Notes: a model not told the origin generated them from the sequence alone. DNA of 64,000 nt from DAOMNO01 sp035443885 (GCA_035443885.1 DAOMNO010000013.1:33698-97697), one strand, 5' to 3'. Numbered from the stretch's first letter, positions 26,801-35,567 are shown. Translations and numbers: made by a program.

Positions 26801-27364
26801 TACATTCACATTCAAGGCATGAATCAAGCCTCACTTGAGGTGTACGAACGCGACCTCTACGCAGCCGCGGGCGACAAACACGGTCTGCTCATCGACGTTC
26901 GCAACAATGGCGGCGGCAGTACGGCGGATCGCATTCTGGCGTCCATCATGGTGCAGCCACACGCCTACACCATTCCGCGCGGCGCCCCGCTTGATGCAGT
27001 GGGCCACTACCCACAGGACCGCCTGTTCATCCAGCGTTACACGCTGCCCATCAACATGCTGTGCAACGAAAAGAGCTTCTCCAACGCGGAAATCATCTCG
27101 CACGCCTTCAAGACACTTGGGCGAGGCACGCTCGTCGGGCAGGAAACCTACGGCGGGGTCATCTCCACCGGCGGGTTCTCGCTCATCGACGGCACCACCG
27201 TGCGCATGCCCTTCCGCGGCTGGTACCTGCCGGACGGCACCGACATGGAAGACACCGGCGCCGTGCCGGACATCATCGTGAACCAGACGCCCGAAGCCGA
27301 AGTCCGCGATGACGACGAACAACTCCGCGCCGCGGTGGATGATTTGCTGAAGCGATTGGAGTAG
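23828..27364 (+). CDS. Tricorn-like exported protease (beta-propellers, PDZ, S41-type serine protease)
   Basis: The 1178-residue protein starts with a signal peptide (FSSFVLVALLLGATTRAEA). Residues about 27-700 carry WD40/PD40-like propeller repeats (PSVSPDGSQIVFSW, HSAWSPCGTRIAFNS, AWSPDGLKLYFTSDQDG). A PDZ domain follows (FRVLEIIPKGPAAPGS...LGDIITAIE), then the catalytic domain with GLLIDVRNNGGGSTAD, NEKSFSNAEIISHAF (nucleophile Ser) and QETYGGVISTGG. Two insertions, coded near 25.07-25.22 and 25.69-25.86 kb, are rich in Lys, Glu and Asp. The start ATG follows GGAAGGA. Tricorn degrades oligopeptides; here the signal peptide places it outside the cytoplasm. Confidence 0.9.
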   Translation: MMIAARFRTLFSSFVLVALLLGATTRAEAANVDLPRFPSVSPDGSQIVFSWRGDLWKVSSQGGHAARMTSHTADELHSAWSPCGTRIAFNSTRDGYANIYLMNADGTNVQQVTNIDRACIITGWGADENGAEVITFEAQLDGDVYRSLRPYMVSPQGGDLRRIHHAFGSQPAINHDGSKVAFTRGGYYYGWQRRHYRGSESMQVWLYDRATDAFTQLTHRRGNDGNARWAGRDGTLIYLSDREMDTVNLYRMNASRGDAASTRLTSFNGRDVQDFDVSADGRTVVFNVWDTLYVLNLAAAGAQPRALTITANEDDRDNYEVRSVNRDVSEAALSPDGQVMAYIAYGGVYVRNITDKSPTRAVTTNNGAARHRDLAWSPDGLKLYFTSDQDGTDSIYAATVTMTRSEVRENFESALKKKEEAPAEAKEDKAENGDTPPTPNTSDTPTAEDKPAPRSGARREEKLPRELDPKRWHDAVTFGIAPVVQTTHNDRMASPSPDGKSLAFKRSQGDLMILNLATREERLLVPGWDMSIHWRWSPDSKHIAYSQNDLNFTSDIRIIAADGSSPPVNITRHPYNDQQPRWSADGRVLSFISNRIGREYDVWMVYLDRNLESLTALELEKYYEEAVKEARKLKPLPTRPEKPKPAERSNKSEDDNGEKKDEDKPDEGKPDILKQPIELHLDDAYLRLRRVTTLSGSETGLEMTPAGDRYIFLATGGGPPPSRGLYSIKWDGSDLKRISSSVNVQHLTLTGDRVVFVSGGRAGTTPVSGGSDTYYDISHTVRLDLQAQAEQKFREAARVLGESFYHHNMTGLDWDALTLEYLALARQTRTANEFNHVGNRFLGELNRSHLGIRAGDPPSPNRQASGRLGTRHERVALNDGRHGFRVLEIIPKGPAAPGSAPKGMELQLGDIITAIELEPFSPTDTVESRLQGMIGREVILTIQRAGANGDPVEVNTLITPTSYGAENQLRYEAWCDRNRQLVAEWSGGRLGYIHIQGMNQASLEVYERDLYAAAGDKHGLLIDVRNNGGGSTADRILASIMVQPHAYTIPRGAPLDAVGHYPQDRLFIQRYTLPINMLCNEKSFSNAEIISHAFKTLGRGTLVGQETYGGVISTGGFSLIDGTTVRMPFRGWYLPDGTDMEDTGAVPDIIVNQTPEAEVRDDDEQLRAAVDDLLKRLE

Positions 27365-27379
27365 GAACCAAAGGCGGAA

Positions 27380-28366
27380 CTACATCCACGGCAGCTTGTC
27401 GAGATCGACATTGCCGCCGGAGAGGATCACACCCGCGCGGCGGATGCCGCCGTGCCCCAGACCGAGCGAGCGAAACTCGTCGGACATGGCGACCGCGAAA
27501 GCGACGGCGGAACTCGGCTCGATGACGATCTTCATGCGCTCGAACACCAGCCGCATGGCGCGGATGATTTCATCCTCTCGCACGGTGATGACGCGCTCCA
27601 CGTTCTCGCGGATGATCGACCATGTGATTTCAGAAAGGCTCGTGAGCAGGCCGTCTGCGATTGTGTTCGGACTGGTCTGCTCGATGAGCACGCCGGCGCG
27701 GAGCGAACGGGCGACATCATCCGCGCCCAGCGGCTCCGCTGCGATGATGCGAATGGACGGATCGAGGCTTTTGGCCGCCAGTGCAATGCCGCTGGTCATG
27801 CCGCCACCGCCGACGGGAACGATGATGGCGTCGAGACCAACGCCGCCGACCTGCTCGAAAAGTTCCAGCGCGATGGTGCCCTGTCCAGCGATGATGTCCG
27901 GGTGGTCGTAGGGCGGGATGAGTTCCGCGCCGGTGGCTGCAACGACTTCCGCCGTGAGAGCCTTCCGCGCGGGGAGATTCGGCTCGCAGAGGTAAATCTT
28001 GCCGCCGTAGCCTGCAACGGCTTCCTGCTTGCACTTCGGCGCATTTCGCGGCATGACGATGTGTGCGGTGATGCCCCGAATCGACGCGGCAAGGGCGAGA
28101 GCCTGCGCGTGATTGCCGGAGCTGTGCGTTACGACGCCACGTGCGGCGACTTCGTCGCTGAGCTTCATCACGGCGTTGCATGCGCCGCGGAACTTGAACG
28201 CGCCGACCCGCTGGAAGTTCTCGCACTTGAAGAACAATTCACAGCCGGCGAGCCGGTCCAGCGTGGCGCAGGTCATCACCGGCGTGCGATGGGCGAACGG
28301 CGCGATGCGAATGGCTGCATCACGCACCGAGGCAAGATCAACCAGAAAGTCTGTCATCAGAGGCAT
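27380..28366 (-). CDS. PLP-dependent threonine dehydratase / serine racemase family enzyme
   Basis: The 328-residue enzyme has fold-type II PLP features: Lys58 in GAFKFRGA (Schiff base), SSGNHAQALA for the substrate carboxylate, the phosphate-binding loop VPVGGGGM near 187-194 and the C-terminal SGGNVD. The length and the absence of a C-terminal ACT regulatory domain fit catabolic threonine dehydratase or serine racemase rather than IlvA. It removes ammonia from Thr/Ser or racemises Ser. It lies 25 bases downstream of dapL on the same strand, probably in one transcript. Confidence 0.88.
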   Translation of the reverse strand: MPLMTDFLVDLASVRDAAIRIAPFAHRTPVMTCATLDRLAGCELFFKCENFQRVGAFKFRGACNAVMKLSDEVAARGVVTHSSGNHAQALALAASIRGITAHIVMPRNAPKCKQEAVAGYGGKIYLCEPNLPARKALTAEVVAATGAELIPPYDHPDIIAGQGTIALELFEQVGGVGLDAIIVPVGGGGMTSGIALAAKSLDPSIRIIAAEPLGADDVARSLRAGVLIEQTSPNTIADGLLTSLSEITWSIIRENVERVITVREDEIIRAMRLVFERMKIVIEPSSAVAFAVAMSDEFRSLGLGHGGIRRAGVILSGGNVDLDKLPWM

Positions 28367-28391
28367 GGGTCACCAGGAAGGCGCAAGGCGT

Positions 28392-29642
28392 TCACACATT
28401 CGCCGTCAGCGACTGCATGCGGCGCACAACTTCTTCGACATTCTCCCGGCTGTTGAATGCAGAAATCCTGAAGTACCCTTCGCCGCAGCGGCCAAAGCCC
28501 GCGCCGGGCGTAACGACCACGTTGGCATCTTCCAACATGCGGTCAAACATCGCCCATGAGCCGACACCTTCCGGGCAGGCGACCCACACATACGGCGCGT
28601 TGCGGCCACCCCAGCAGCGAAGGCCGATCGCTTCACAACCCTTGCGCAAAATGGCAGCGTTGCCGAGGTAGAAATCGGTGAGTTCTCTCGTCTGGCGGAT
28701 GCCCGCTTCGCTGTAGAGGGCTTCCGCGCCGCGCTGCACGATGTATGACACGCCGTTGGACTTGGTACTCCACCGCCTTGACCACAGGCCGTGCAAAGGC
28801 ACTTCCTTGCCGTCCGCCGTGCGGCCGGCAAGCTCCTTCGGGCACACGGTATAGCCGCAACGAATGCCGGTGAACCCACCGTTCTTGGAAAAGCTGTGAA
28901 ACTCCATCGCGCAGCGCCGTGCACCGTCAATCTCGTAGATGGAGCGAGGCAGGCCCGCATCGCGAATGTACGACTCGTACGCCACGTCGTACAGGATGAT
29001 CGCCTTGTGGTGCAGCGCGTACTGCACCCATGCTTCAAGCTGCTCGCGCGTAATCATCGCGCCGGTCGGGTTGTTGGGATAGCAGAGATAGATCACATCC
29101 AGCCGCTCGGCGGGAATCTCCGGCACGAAGTTGTTTTCCGCCGTGCAGGGCATGTACACCAGCCCCTCGTAGTCGCCCGCTTCGCGTGCGGCGCCGGTGT
29201 GGCCTGCCATCACGTTCGTATCGACATATACGGGATACACCGGATCGGTGATACCGATGCGGTTGCGATGCTCCAGTGAAAGAATGTCGAGCACTGCGCC
29301 GCAGTCCACCTTAGAGCCATCCGAAAGGAAGATTTCATCCGCAGCAATGTCGAGGCCTCGCGATGCGAAATCACCCTTGGCGATTGCTTCGCGGATGAAG
29401 GCGTGGCCGAAGGGCGGGCCATAGCCGCGAAATGTCTCGCGCTTGCCCATGTCGTCCACGGCGCGATGCATCGCTTCGAGCGACGCGGCAGGGAGCGGCT
29501 CGGTTACATCACCGATGCCGCAACGAATGATGCGCTTGGCGAGTTCCGGCTTGGTCTGCGCGAAGGCCGTTACGCGGCGTTCGATTTCGGGGAAGAGATA
29601 GCCGCTCTTGAGTTTCAGGTAATGCTCGTTGATAAACGCCAT
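28392..29642 (-). CDS. dapL: LL-diaminopimelate aminotransferase
   Basis: DapL converts tetrahydrodipicolinate directly to LL-diaminopimelate, a short route to lysine and peptidoglycan precursors found in plants, chlamydiae and planctomycetes, among others. The 416-residue product is a class I/II aminotransferase with INEHYLKLKSGYLFPEI at the N-terminus, RCGIGDVTEPLP, YPNNPTGA and the PLP-binding Lys253 in SFSKNGGFTGIRCGY, all typical of DapL. The frame extends upstream to 29696, but homology begins at MAFINEHYL. The presence of this enzyme agrees with a planctomycete source. Confidence 0.95.
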   Translation of the reverse strand: MAFINEHYLKLKSGYLFPEIERRVTAFAQTKPELAKRIIRCGIGDVTEPLPAASLEAMHRAVDDMGKRETFRGYGPPFGHAFIREAIAKGDFASRGLDIAADEIFLSDGSKVDCGAVLDILSLEHRNRIGITDPVYPVYVDTNVMAGHTGAAREAGDYEGLVYMPCTAENNFVPEIPAERLDVIYLCYPNNPTGAMITREQLEAWVQYALHHKAIILYDVAYESYIRDAGLPRSIYEIDGARRCAMEFHSFSKNGGFTGIRCGYTVCPKELAGRTADGKEVPLHGLWSRRWSTKSNGVSYIVQRGAEALYSEAGIRQTRELTDFYLGNAAILRKGCEAIGLRCWGGRNAPYVWVACPEGVGSWAMFDRMLEDANVVVTPGAGFGRCGEGYFRISAFNSRENVEEVVRRMQSLTANV

Positions 29643-29730
29643 AGGCCGTAGTTTCCTGTCGTAATTATTGAGGTTGCTGATGATATCACCGCGCACGGTG
29701 AAAACCGGATCGATTCCTCCCGTGCCGCGC

Positions 29731-30891
29731 TCAACACGTACCCGACCGCTTCAGCTTCACGCCCAGATGGGACCGATCGACCCGCCCGCGAATCTGCAGA
29801 AGCGTCAGATCGGCCATGAGCTGACTCATCGGCAATTGCGTACGGGCGGCGATCTGATCGGGAAGCAAGCGATCTTCGTCAGCGAGCACTTCGACAATCG
29901 CACGCTGGCCTTCGGTCAGGTTGTTATCGAACAGGCTTGGCGCGGTTGTCGCGCGGTCGTGGCCTGCCGCTTCCAGCGCACCGCGCACAGCGTGATTCGC
30001 CGCATCAAGCTGGGCGAGCACGTCGGCGTGGTCGACGACGAGGGCAGCACCGCCTTCACGAATCAGCCGCAGGCAGCCTGCGGAAGCGGGTGAATCGACA
30101 CGCCCCGGCAGGGCCATGACCTCTCGGCCGTGCTCCTCAGCGGCTAACCGCGCAGTAATCAGCGCGCCGCTGCGCTGTGCGGCTTCAATCACCAGCACGC
30201 CTAGGCTCAATCCGGAAATGATGCGGTTTCTTCGTGGGAAGTTCTTGGCCAAAGGCTCGACACGCATCGGATGCTCGCTCACGACTGCACCGCCTTCGGA
30301 TGCGATGCGGTCGAACAGCGGCGCATGCTCCGGCGGAAATGCCCTCGACAGCCCGCAACCCAGCACAGCGATAGTGCGGCCTCGCACGCGCATCGCGCCA
30401 CGATGCGCTTCGCCATCGACGCCTGCTGCGCCGCCCGAAACGATCGTCAAGCCGGATTGCGCAAGCAAAGACGCGAACCGCCCCGACTGCTCGCGACCAT
30501 AGGCGGTGCATTTGCGTGAGCCGACGATCGCGATCGACAGCCGGTCTTCTGCTCGCAGTTCACCTCGCACCCACAGCGCGGGCGGCGCGCCGGAAATCGA
30601 CGCTAGCATGGATGGGTAATCATCATCCGTCTTGAGGATGATCTTCGCTCCGGCCTGCTCGATTTCTTCGCGTTCGCGCTCGACTTCCGCAGCATCCAGC
30701 GCACGGCGGATAGCTTCTGCACTGTCGCGAGCGATTCCCTCAATGGTTGTAAAGCGGCTAATCGGCGCTTCGACAATCGCCTGCGCAGAGCCGAACGCCT
30801 CATGAAGGCGCTGATGCAGCACGGGGCCGATACCAGGGGCGAGCAGCACGCGCAATGTGGCGTCGTCGAGTTGTTGTGGCGATCTTGCCAT
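29731..30891 (-). CDS. dprA: DNA-processing protein DprA
   Basis: DprA loads RecA on single-stranded DNA taken up during transformation. The 386-residue product has an N-terminal helix-hairpin-helix-like region (about 10-75), the Rossmann-like core with IAIVGSRKCTAYG, TIVSGGAAGVDGEAHRGA, VLGCGLSRAFPPEH and FPRRNRIISGLS, and a C-terminal winged helix (about 320-386) as in many DprA proteins. An in-frame start nine codons upstream is possible. No com genes are near, so competence is not implied by this gene alone. Confidence 0.93.
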   Translation of the reverse strand: MARSPQQLDDATLRVLLAPGIGPVLHQRLHEAFGSAQAIVEAPISRFTTIEGIARDSAEAIRRALDAAEVEREREEIEQAGAKIILKTDDDYPSMLASISGAPPALWVRGELRAEDRLSIAIVGSRKCTAYGREQSGRFASLLAQSGLTIVSGGAAGVDGEAHRGAMRVRGRTIAVLGCGLSRAFPPEHAPLFDRIASEGGAVVSEHPMRVEPLAKNFPRRNRIISGLSLGVLVIEAAQRSGALITARLAAEEHGREVMALPGRVDSPASAGCLRLIREGGAALVVDHADVLAQLDAANHAVRGALEAAGHDRATTAPSLFDNNLTEGQRAIVEVLADEDRLLPDQIAARTQLPMSQLMADLTLLQIRGRVDRSHLGVKLKRSGTC

Positions 30892-30968
30892 GCGCCGCCT
30901 CCGCTGCCCCGGGTTCACGGGTGAACGCTGCGCATGATACTGAAGGCGAATCCCCCTGCCGAGCCGCG

Positions 30969-31910
30969 TTACCGCCGCTCATCGTCTTCTTCGCCATCCT
31001 CCCACTCGTCCTCGTCATCTGAATCTTTCCACGATTCGCCATCGCCCTCCTCCCACTCTTCTTCCTCTTCTTCGTCATCCTCTTCTTCCTCGTCTTCGAA
31101 GAGTTCTTCCTCTTCCTCCTCCTCTTCTTCTTCCTCTTCTTCCTCTAAATCGTCTTCGTACTCCTCATCATCATCGTCTTCGTCGTCGTCTTCTTCATCG
31201 TCTTCGTCGTCGTCCCACGACTCCTCTTCCTCATCATCGTCCCAGTCTTCATCCTCAGCGTCGTCATCTTCCGTCCACGCCTGCATTGGGACAGCTTCTG
31301 CCGCAACATCCGAGTCCTGCTCGGACATCGTCTCAAGCATCACGACATCCTCCGAAGCATCATCGCGGGTTTCAACGGGATTTGCTTCTGCATCGGGTTC
31401 ATCCACGATCGTGACGGCTGATTCCTGCAGCTTGACGCGACGGGTGATCGGCGACGCCACCAGACCAATGAACACGCACATCATGCCCCCGCCGATAAGC
31501 CACAACCGATTCGGACCCGTAGCGAGACGGCTCAAGCGCGACTCAGGCCACGAAGCGGGCGGCGGTGGCTCGCGATACACCGTTGCATCAATCCATTCAG
31601 TGATGCCGACCGGAACGGATGTCGCAACGAAGATTGGACGATCGCCCGCCGGTATGAGATTGAGCTGTGAAGCAGCCAGCCGCTGATAGAGCTGTGAATC
31701 CCCCATATCGAGATCGGCGACCATGGACGCATGAGCGCGAAGCCGCTCCGTCCCGATCTGCTCCTGAAAGGCCAAATCCGCAAGCTGCTGCCGAAGGTGG
31801 AACAGGTCTTTCTGCGCGGGCAGCAATACGCCCGCAGCACAGAGCGCAAGACCTGCTGCGATAAACAGCACGCCGGGGTCGATCGTAAACAACGGCCTTG
31901 TAGAGCGCAT
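30969..31910 (-). CDS. Two-helix membrane protein with a very long acidic C-terminal tail
   Basis: From the ATG at 31910 the product has 313 residues. Helices lie at about 14-32 and 135-155 with a roughly 100-residue domain between them. After about residue 190 the protein is almost entirely Asp and Glu with scattered Trp and Tyr, including a run of 15 Glu. The tail is on the same side as the N-terminus, probably the cytoplasm. On the opposite strand the same DNA reads as poly-serine, which is an artefact. No family is recognised. Acidic tails of this size can bind basic proteins, divalent cations or mimic DNA; here the role is unknown. Confidence 0.7.
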   Translation of the reverse strand: MRSTRPLFTIDPGVLFIAAGLALCAAGVLLPAQKDLFHLRQQLADLAFQEQIGTERLRAHASMVADLDMGDSQLYQRLAASQLNLIPAGDRPIFVATSVPVGITEWIDATVYREPPPPASWPESRLSRLATGPNRLWLIGGGMMCVFIGLVASPITRRVKLQESAVTIVDEPDAEANPVETRDDASEDVVMLETMSEQDSDVAAEAVPMQAWTEDDDAEDEDWDDDEEEESWDDDEDDEEDDDEDDDDEEYEDDLEEEEEEEEEEEEEELFEDEEEEDDEEEEEEWEEGDGESWKDSDDEDEWEDGEEDDERR

Positions 31911-32011
31911 CGGCTTGCTTATCGGCAAAGGCGACCGTTCTACCTTGAAGGCGTGGCCATTGGATAGCCCCCCATTCGCATGAAATGGCTCTTTGCGTTG
32001 CATTCATCAGG

Positions 32012-32046
32012 CAAAAAGAAAACCCCCCGACCTTTCGGCCGGGGGG
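32012..32046 (-). terminator. Rho-independent terminator of the upstream giant secreted-protein gene
   Basis: On the minus strand CCCCCCGGCC pairs with GGTCGGGGGG (one G-U pair) around a short loop, followed by TTTTCTTTTTG. It lies 27 bases after the stop codon of the gene at 32073-35417. Confidence 0.85.
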
Positions 32047-32072
32047 TTGAGGAACACAGAGTTCCCATCGGC

Positions 32073-35000
32073 TCAATAGAAGAGCGTCAGGGTACCAGTG
32101 CCGGTCGTGGTCGCACCGTACGCACCCACACGGATGATGTAGGTAACGCCCTGGGTGACCGAAACCGTCACGGTGGACTGCAGACCACACGCATCGTCGT
32201 TGCACGCCATGAGGGTGCCATCCGAGAGGGTGCATGAGTCCGTGTTGTACACCGCGAGCTTGGTGTCCCACGACGTGCCGCAGGTCTGAACCGTCAGCAC
32301 ACCAGTCTGATCCGCCGTGTAGTAGTAGTACGCGTCGTTGTAGATCTGGCTGTTGCTGAAGAACAGGCAAGCAGCATGGGCAGGACCGGTCGTCGTGGCA
32401 TCCAGCGTGGAGAACGCATTGCCGCCCAGGAACACCTCGAAGGCACCTGCGCAGTCATTGTTCGCCGGCGGAGGATTGCCGCCGCCACAGCCGCTGAGGC
32501 CGGGGCAGAAGTCGCAGACGTCCGGGCAGCAGTCGCCGAAGCCGAAGCAGGCTTCATCGCACCAGCATCCACCCGCGCTGCCACCGCAGTTGCCGTTGCA
32601 GCTTGGGCCAGGGATGCCGTCATACGTGAGCGTCAGGGTGCCGCTACCCGCCTGGGTGGTGCCATACGCACCCACGCGGATCGTGTACCACTGGCCGCTC
32701 GTGACTGAGACCGTAACGGCGGAGGTCAGACCGCAGCCTGCAGCGTCATCGTTGCAGCCAAGCAGCGTTCCGTCGTTGAGGTCGCAGCTTGCGCCTGCAT
32801 AGACCGCGATCTTCGTATCGAAGGTCGCAGCGTTGCAGGTGGTCACGGTCAGATCACCAGACTGAGTCGCCTGATAGACATAGAAGATGTCGTTGTAGAT
32901 CTGATCGTTGCCGAAGAAGAAGCACGCAGCGTGCGCTGGGCCATGTGTGGATGCGCCGAGCGTGGAGAACGACGTTGCGCCGTCGAAGATTTCCAGAGCG
33001 CCGGAGCACTCATCGTTCTTCGGCGGAGGACCGCTGAAGCAGCCCTTCAGATCGGGGCATGCATCGCAGACGTCCGGGCAGCAGTCACCGAACACGAAGC
33101 AGGAGGCGTCGCACCAGCACGTGGTGGACGGGCCACCGCAGTTGCCGAAGCAGCTACCGGGCTGCGGGCCGCAACCTTCGCCGCCGCACGATGCGCATTC
33201 GGGGCACATCTTGCAGAAGTCGGGGCAGCAGTCGCCAAAGCCTGTGCAGGACTCATCGCACCAGCAACCGTTCGGAGCCTGACCACCGCACGCGCCTTCG
33301 CACGTCGGGGGCTGGCAGCCGCCCAGTTCCGGGCACCAGTCGCACACGTCAACGCAGCAGTCGCCGAACGCATGGCACGCGGAATCGCACCAGCAGCCAT
33401 CCGGGGACTGGCCGCCGCACGAACCTTCGCAGCTCGGCAGCGTGCACTCACCAGCGCAGGTCAGCGTCGCCACGTAGCTGTGGTTCTCCGAGCACGGCAG
33501 GCCATCGAACGTATTCGGGCCAACGAACACGCGGAACGTGCCGGCAGGCAGGCATGCGGAGACCGTTACGTTGCAGCCGGTGTTGACAGCGAGAACCGCC
33601 GGCGGGCAGGTGCCAGAGAGGATGAACGCCGCAACCGGCGCGCTGGCCTGAACGCTCCATGTCACCTGAGTCTGCTCAGTAACTTCGAACTCGTACCAGT
33701 CGGTGTCGCGCGTGCCGCCCAAGGCCCACATCAGGCCGCAGACCGTGTCGCCGCAGGCAATCTGCGTGAACACGTTCGGGGTGGAGTTGCAACCGCCGTT
33801 GGTGTCCTGACCGCATGGCTCGTTCTCATCGATCGAACCCTTCGGGCAGTTGGGGATTTCGCAAACTTCGCAGAAGCTCAGATCCGGGCAGTCGATGCAG
33901 ACGCCTTCGCAGCAGTCGCCGAAGCCGTTGCAGGCCTCGTCGCACCAGCAGCCAGCAGGCGACTGACCGCCGCACGCGCCGGAGCAGAGACCAGCCGAGC
34001 AGACGACAGGATCGTTGCACTTGCCGAGGTCGGTGATGGAGATCGCCACGTCGCCTTCGGTAGTGCCGACGCCCCAGACAGCGATGTAGTAGGTATCGCT
34101 TGCGCTGGAGCACCAGGTTGTCGCTGCATGGAACGCGTTGCTGCCGCAGTCGTCATCTTCGAAGCCTGAATCGACGCAGGTGAGGAACGCGCAGGTGCCG
34201 CAGTACACCGCAATGCGGGTGGACATCAGCGGGGCGCTGCCGCAGGTGGCGGCCTTCAGGGTTGAGCCGTTGCCGTCAACCTTGAACCAGACCGTGCCTG
34301 AGGATGCCGGGCCGAAGCCGTTGCAGAACGGATTGTTCGCGATCGGGTTGCCTTCGGTGTTGCTGTTCGCGGAACCACCGACTGCAACAGGAATCGCCTG
34401 CGCGCAGGTGTTGCCATTGGGCGGCTGCGGGCAGTTGAACGAACCGCAGTTCGTGAACGCGCCAGCGAAGGTGCCGCCAGCCTTGGCACACTCATCAGCA
34501 GTCAGATCGGTGCAGGCGCCGCCTGTAAAGCAGCATGCGCCGGTCGGGATGACGATCGGGCATGGACCCCATGCGCCGAGGAGGATCAGCAGATCCTGCA
34601 CGTCAACCGAGCCGCTATCGTTGAGGTCGGCGGGATGACCGGGGTTCGGTCCCCATGCGCCGAGGAGGATCAGCAGATCCTGCACGTCAACCGCGCCACT
34701 GCCGTTGAGGTCGGCGGGGCAATCGCCCGAGCCGGCCGGACCGACATGCACGTTCATGATGAGGTGCACATTGGGGAATCCGATCGAAGCCAGATTGGTG
34801 AAGTCCGAAATACCACATGCGGCAGCGCGAATATAGCTCGGCCCAGTCTGACCAAGGTTGTTGCTGCCGACAAAGATGGTGCCGCCATCGCCGCCGTCCG
34901 CGGGCACGCGGCTGGCGATATACAGTTCCACAACCATGGTCTCACCCGCGTTGAAGTTCACAACGGGATCGAAGGTCGCGGTAAACGAGGCAAGCGTGGT

Positions 35001-35417
35001 GTTGTTGGGGATGACCACGGTCGAGGCGCCGCGCAGTTCAAGCGCGCCGTACGGACCGGTAACGTTGCCCTGAAGCAGGCGCACGGTGATGGGCCATGCT
35101 CCGCCGGTGTTGGTTTCGACGGCAAAATTAACGGCGCACACACCGAGGTCATCGGTCACAAGGAACGCGCGAGCAAGGCCGTTCTCTGTTGTGATAGGCC
35201 CTTGGCCGCACTGAACGGTACTGGCGGTTTGCACAGTCCCCGATGTACTCTGGGTCAGCACCGATGTGCCGCACGATCCCGCGATACCTCCTACGGGATT
35301 GGCACTGGCACCAGGCCGAAGATTGCTCTTTGAGAGCACGTTGTCGGCACCTGCCACCGCTGCGAGCAATCCTGCTGCAGCAACAACAAGTGCGTGCTTT
35401 GTACACTGAACCTTCAT
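32073..35417 (-). CDS. Giant secreted Cys-rich protein A: dockerin pair, five somatomedin-B-like modules
   Basis: The 1114-residue product has a signal peptide (HALVVAAAGLLAAVAGA). A beta-rich N-terminal domain (about 25-225) is followed by two dockerin-like modules (about 230-290; DLNGSGAVDVQDLLILLGAW and a near copy). A GACC...C...C motif and several beta-sandwich modules follow. Among these are five Cys-rich modules of the form CxGxCGG...CWCDxxCxxFGDCCxDxC, at about 33869-33986, 33315-33434, 33186-33304, 33038-33154 and 32486-32601 in the DNA. Two late modules (ECSGALEIF... and DCAGAFEVF...) are close copies of each other. The start at 35417 follows GAGGAGG on the minus strand. It is probably an extracellular, disulfide-rich structural or binding protein. 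Confidence 0.8.
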   Translation of the reverse strand: MKVQCTKHALVVAAAGLLAAVAGADNVLSKSNLRPGASANPVGGIAGSCGTSVLTQSTSGTVQTASTVQCGQGPITTENGLARAFLVTDDLGVCAVNFAVETNTGGAWPITVRLLQGNVTGPYGALELRGASTVVIPNNTTLASFTATFDPVVNFNAGETMVVELYIASRVPADGGDGGTIFVGSNNLGQTGPSYIRAAACGISDFTNLASIGFPNVHLIMNVHVGPAGSGDCPADLNGSGAVDVQDLLILLGAWGPNPGHPADLNDSGSVDVQDLLILLGAWGPCPIVIPTGACCFTGGACTDLTADECAKAGGTFAGAFTNCGSFNCPQPPNGNTCAQAIPVAVGGSANSNTEGNPIANNPFCNGFGPASSGTVWFKVDGNGSTLKAATCGSAPLMSTRIAVYCGTCAFLTCVDSGFEDDDCGSNAFHAATTWCSSASDTYYIAVWGVGTTEGDVAISITDLGKCNDPVVCSAGLCSGACGGQSPAGCWCDEACNGFGDCCEGVCIDCPDLSFCEVCEIPNCPKGSIDENEPCGQDTNGGCNSTPNVFTQIACGDTVCGLMWALGGTRDTDWYEFEVTEQTQVTWSVQASAPVAAFILSGTCPPAVLAVNTGCNVTVSACLPAGTFRVFVGPNTFDGLPCSENHSYVATLTCAGECTLPSCEGSCGGQSPDGCWCDSACHAFGDCCVDVCDWCPELGGCQPPTCEGACGGQAPNGCWCDESCTGFGDCCPDFCKMCPECASCGGEGCGPQPGSCFGNCGGPSTTCWCDASCFVFGDCCPDVCDACPDLKGCFSGPPPKNDECSGALEIFDGATSFSTLGASTHGPAHAACFFFGNDQIYNDIFYVYQATQSGDLTVTTCNAATFDTKIAVYAGASCDLNDGTLLGCNDDAAGCGLTSAVTVSVTSGQWYTIRVGAYGTTQAGSGTLTLTYDGIPGPSCNGNCGGSAGGCWCDEACFGFGDCCPDVCDFCPGLSGCGGGNPPPANNDCAGAFEVFLGGNAFSTLDATTTGPAHAACLFFSNSQIYNDAYYYYTADQTGVLTVQTCGTSWDTKLAVYNTDSCTLSDGTLMACNDDACGLQSTVTVSVTQGVTYIIRVGAYGATTTGTGTLTLFY
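34567..34693. repeat. Exact 43-bp direct repeat encoding paired dockerin-like modules
   Basis: The same 43 bases occur at 34567-34609 and 34651-34693, 84 bases (28 codons) apart and in frame. They encode the core VDVQDLLILLGAWG. Related copies at 37864-37898 and 37948-37982 sit in the neighbouring gene; 37948-37982 differs from this one at one base in 35. Confidence 0.85.
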
Positions 35418-35545
35418 ACGCTTCTGCTCCTCCTCTCGAGCCTCCTCGACCCGAGAGCTTTGTGAAGACTCCAACCGGCACGCGCCGGTCAATGGCAAAT
35501 CATGGTGACGCGCACGCAACAACCATGCGTCGTCAACGCGAACGA

Positions 35546-35567
35546 GCCGCTGACCATGGTCAGCGGC
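35546..35567. promoter_or_regulatory. Perfect 22-bp palindrome upstream of gene A
   Basis: GCCGCTGACCA is followed at once by its reverse complement TGGTCAGCGGC. It is 129 bases upstream of the gene A start codon. It could be an operator for a dimeric regulator, or a hairpin in the leader RNA. Confidence 0.4.

Noticed and set aside
30934..31686. A 250-codon plus-strand frame made mostly of serine
   Set aside because: It is the exact antisense of the Asp/Glu tail (GAA/GAG/GAC read backwards gives TCC/TCT/TCG). The minus-strand protein has membrane helices and a sensible start, so the serine frame is an artefact.
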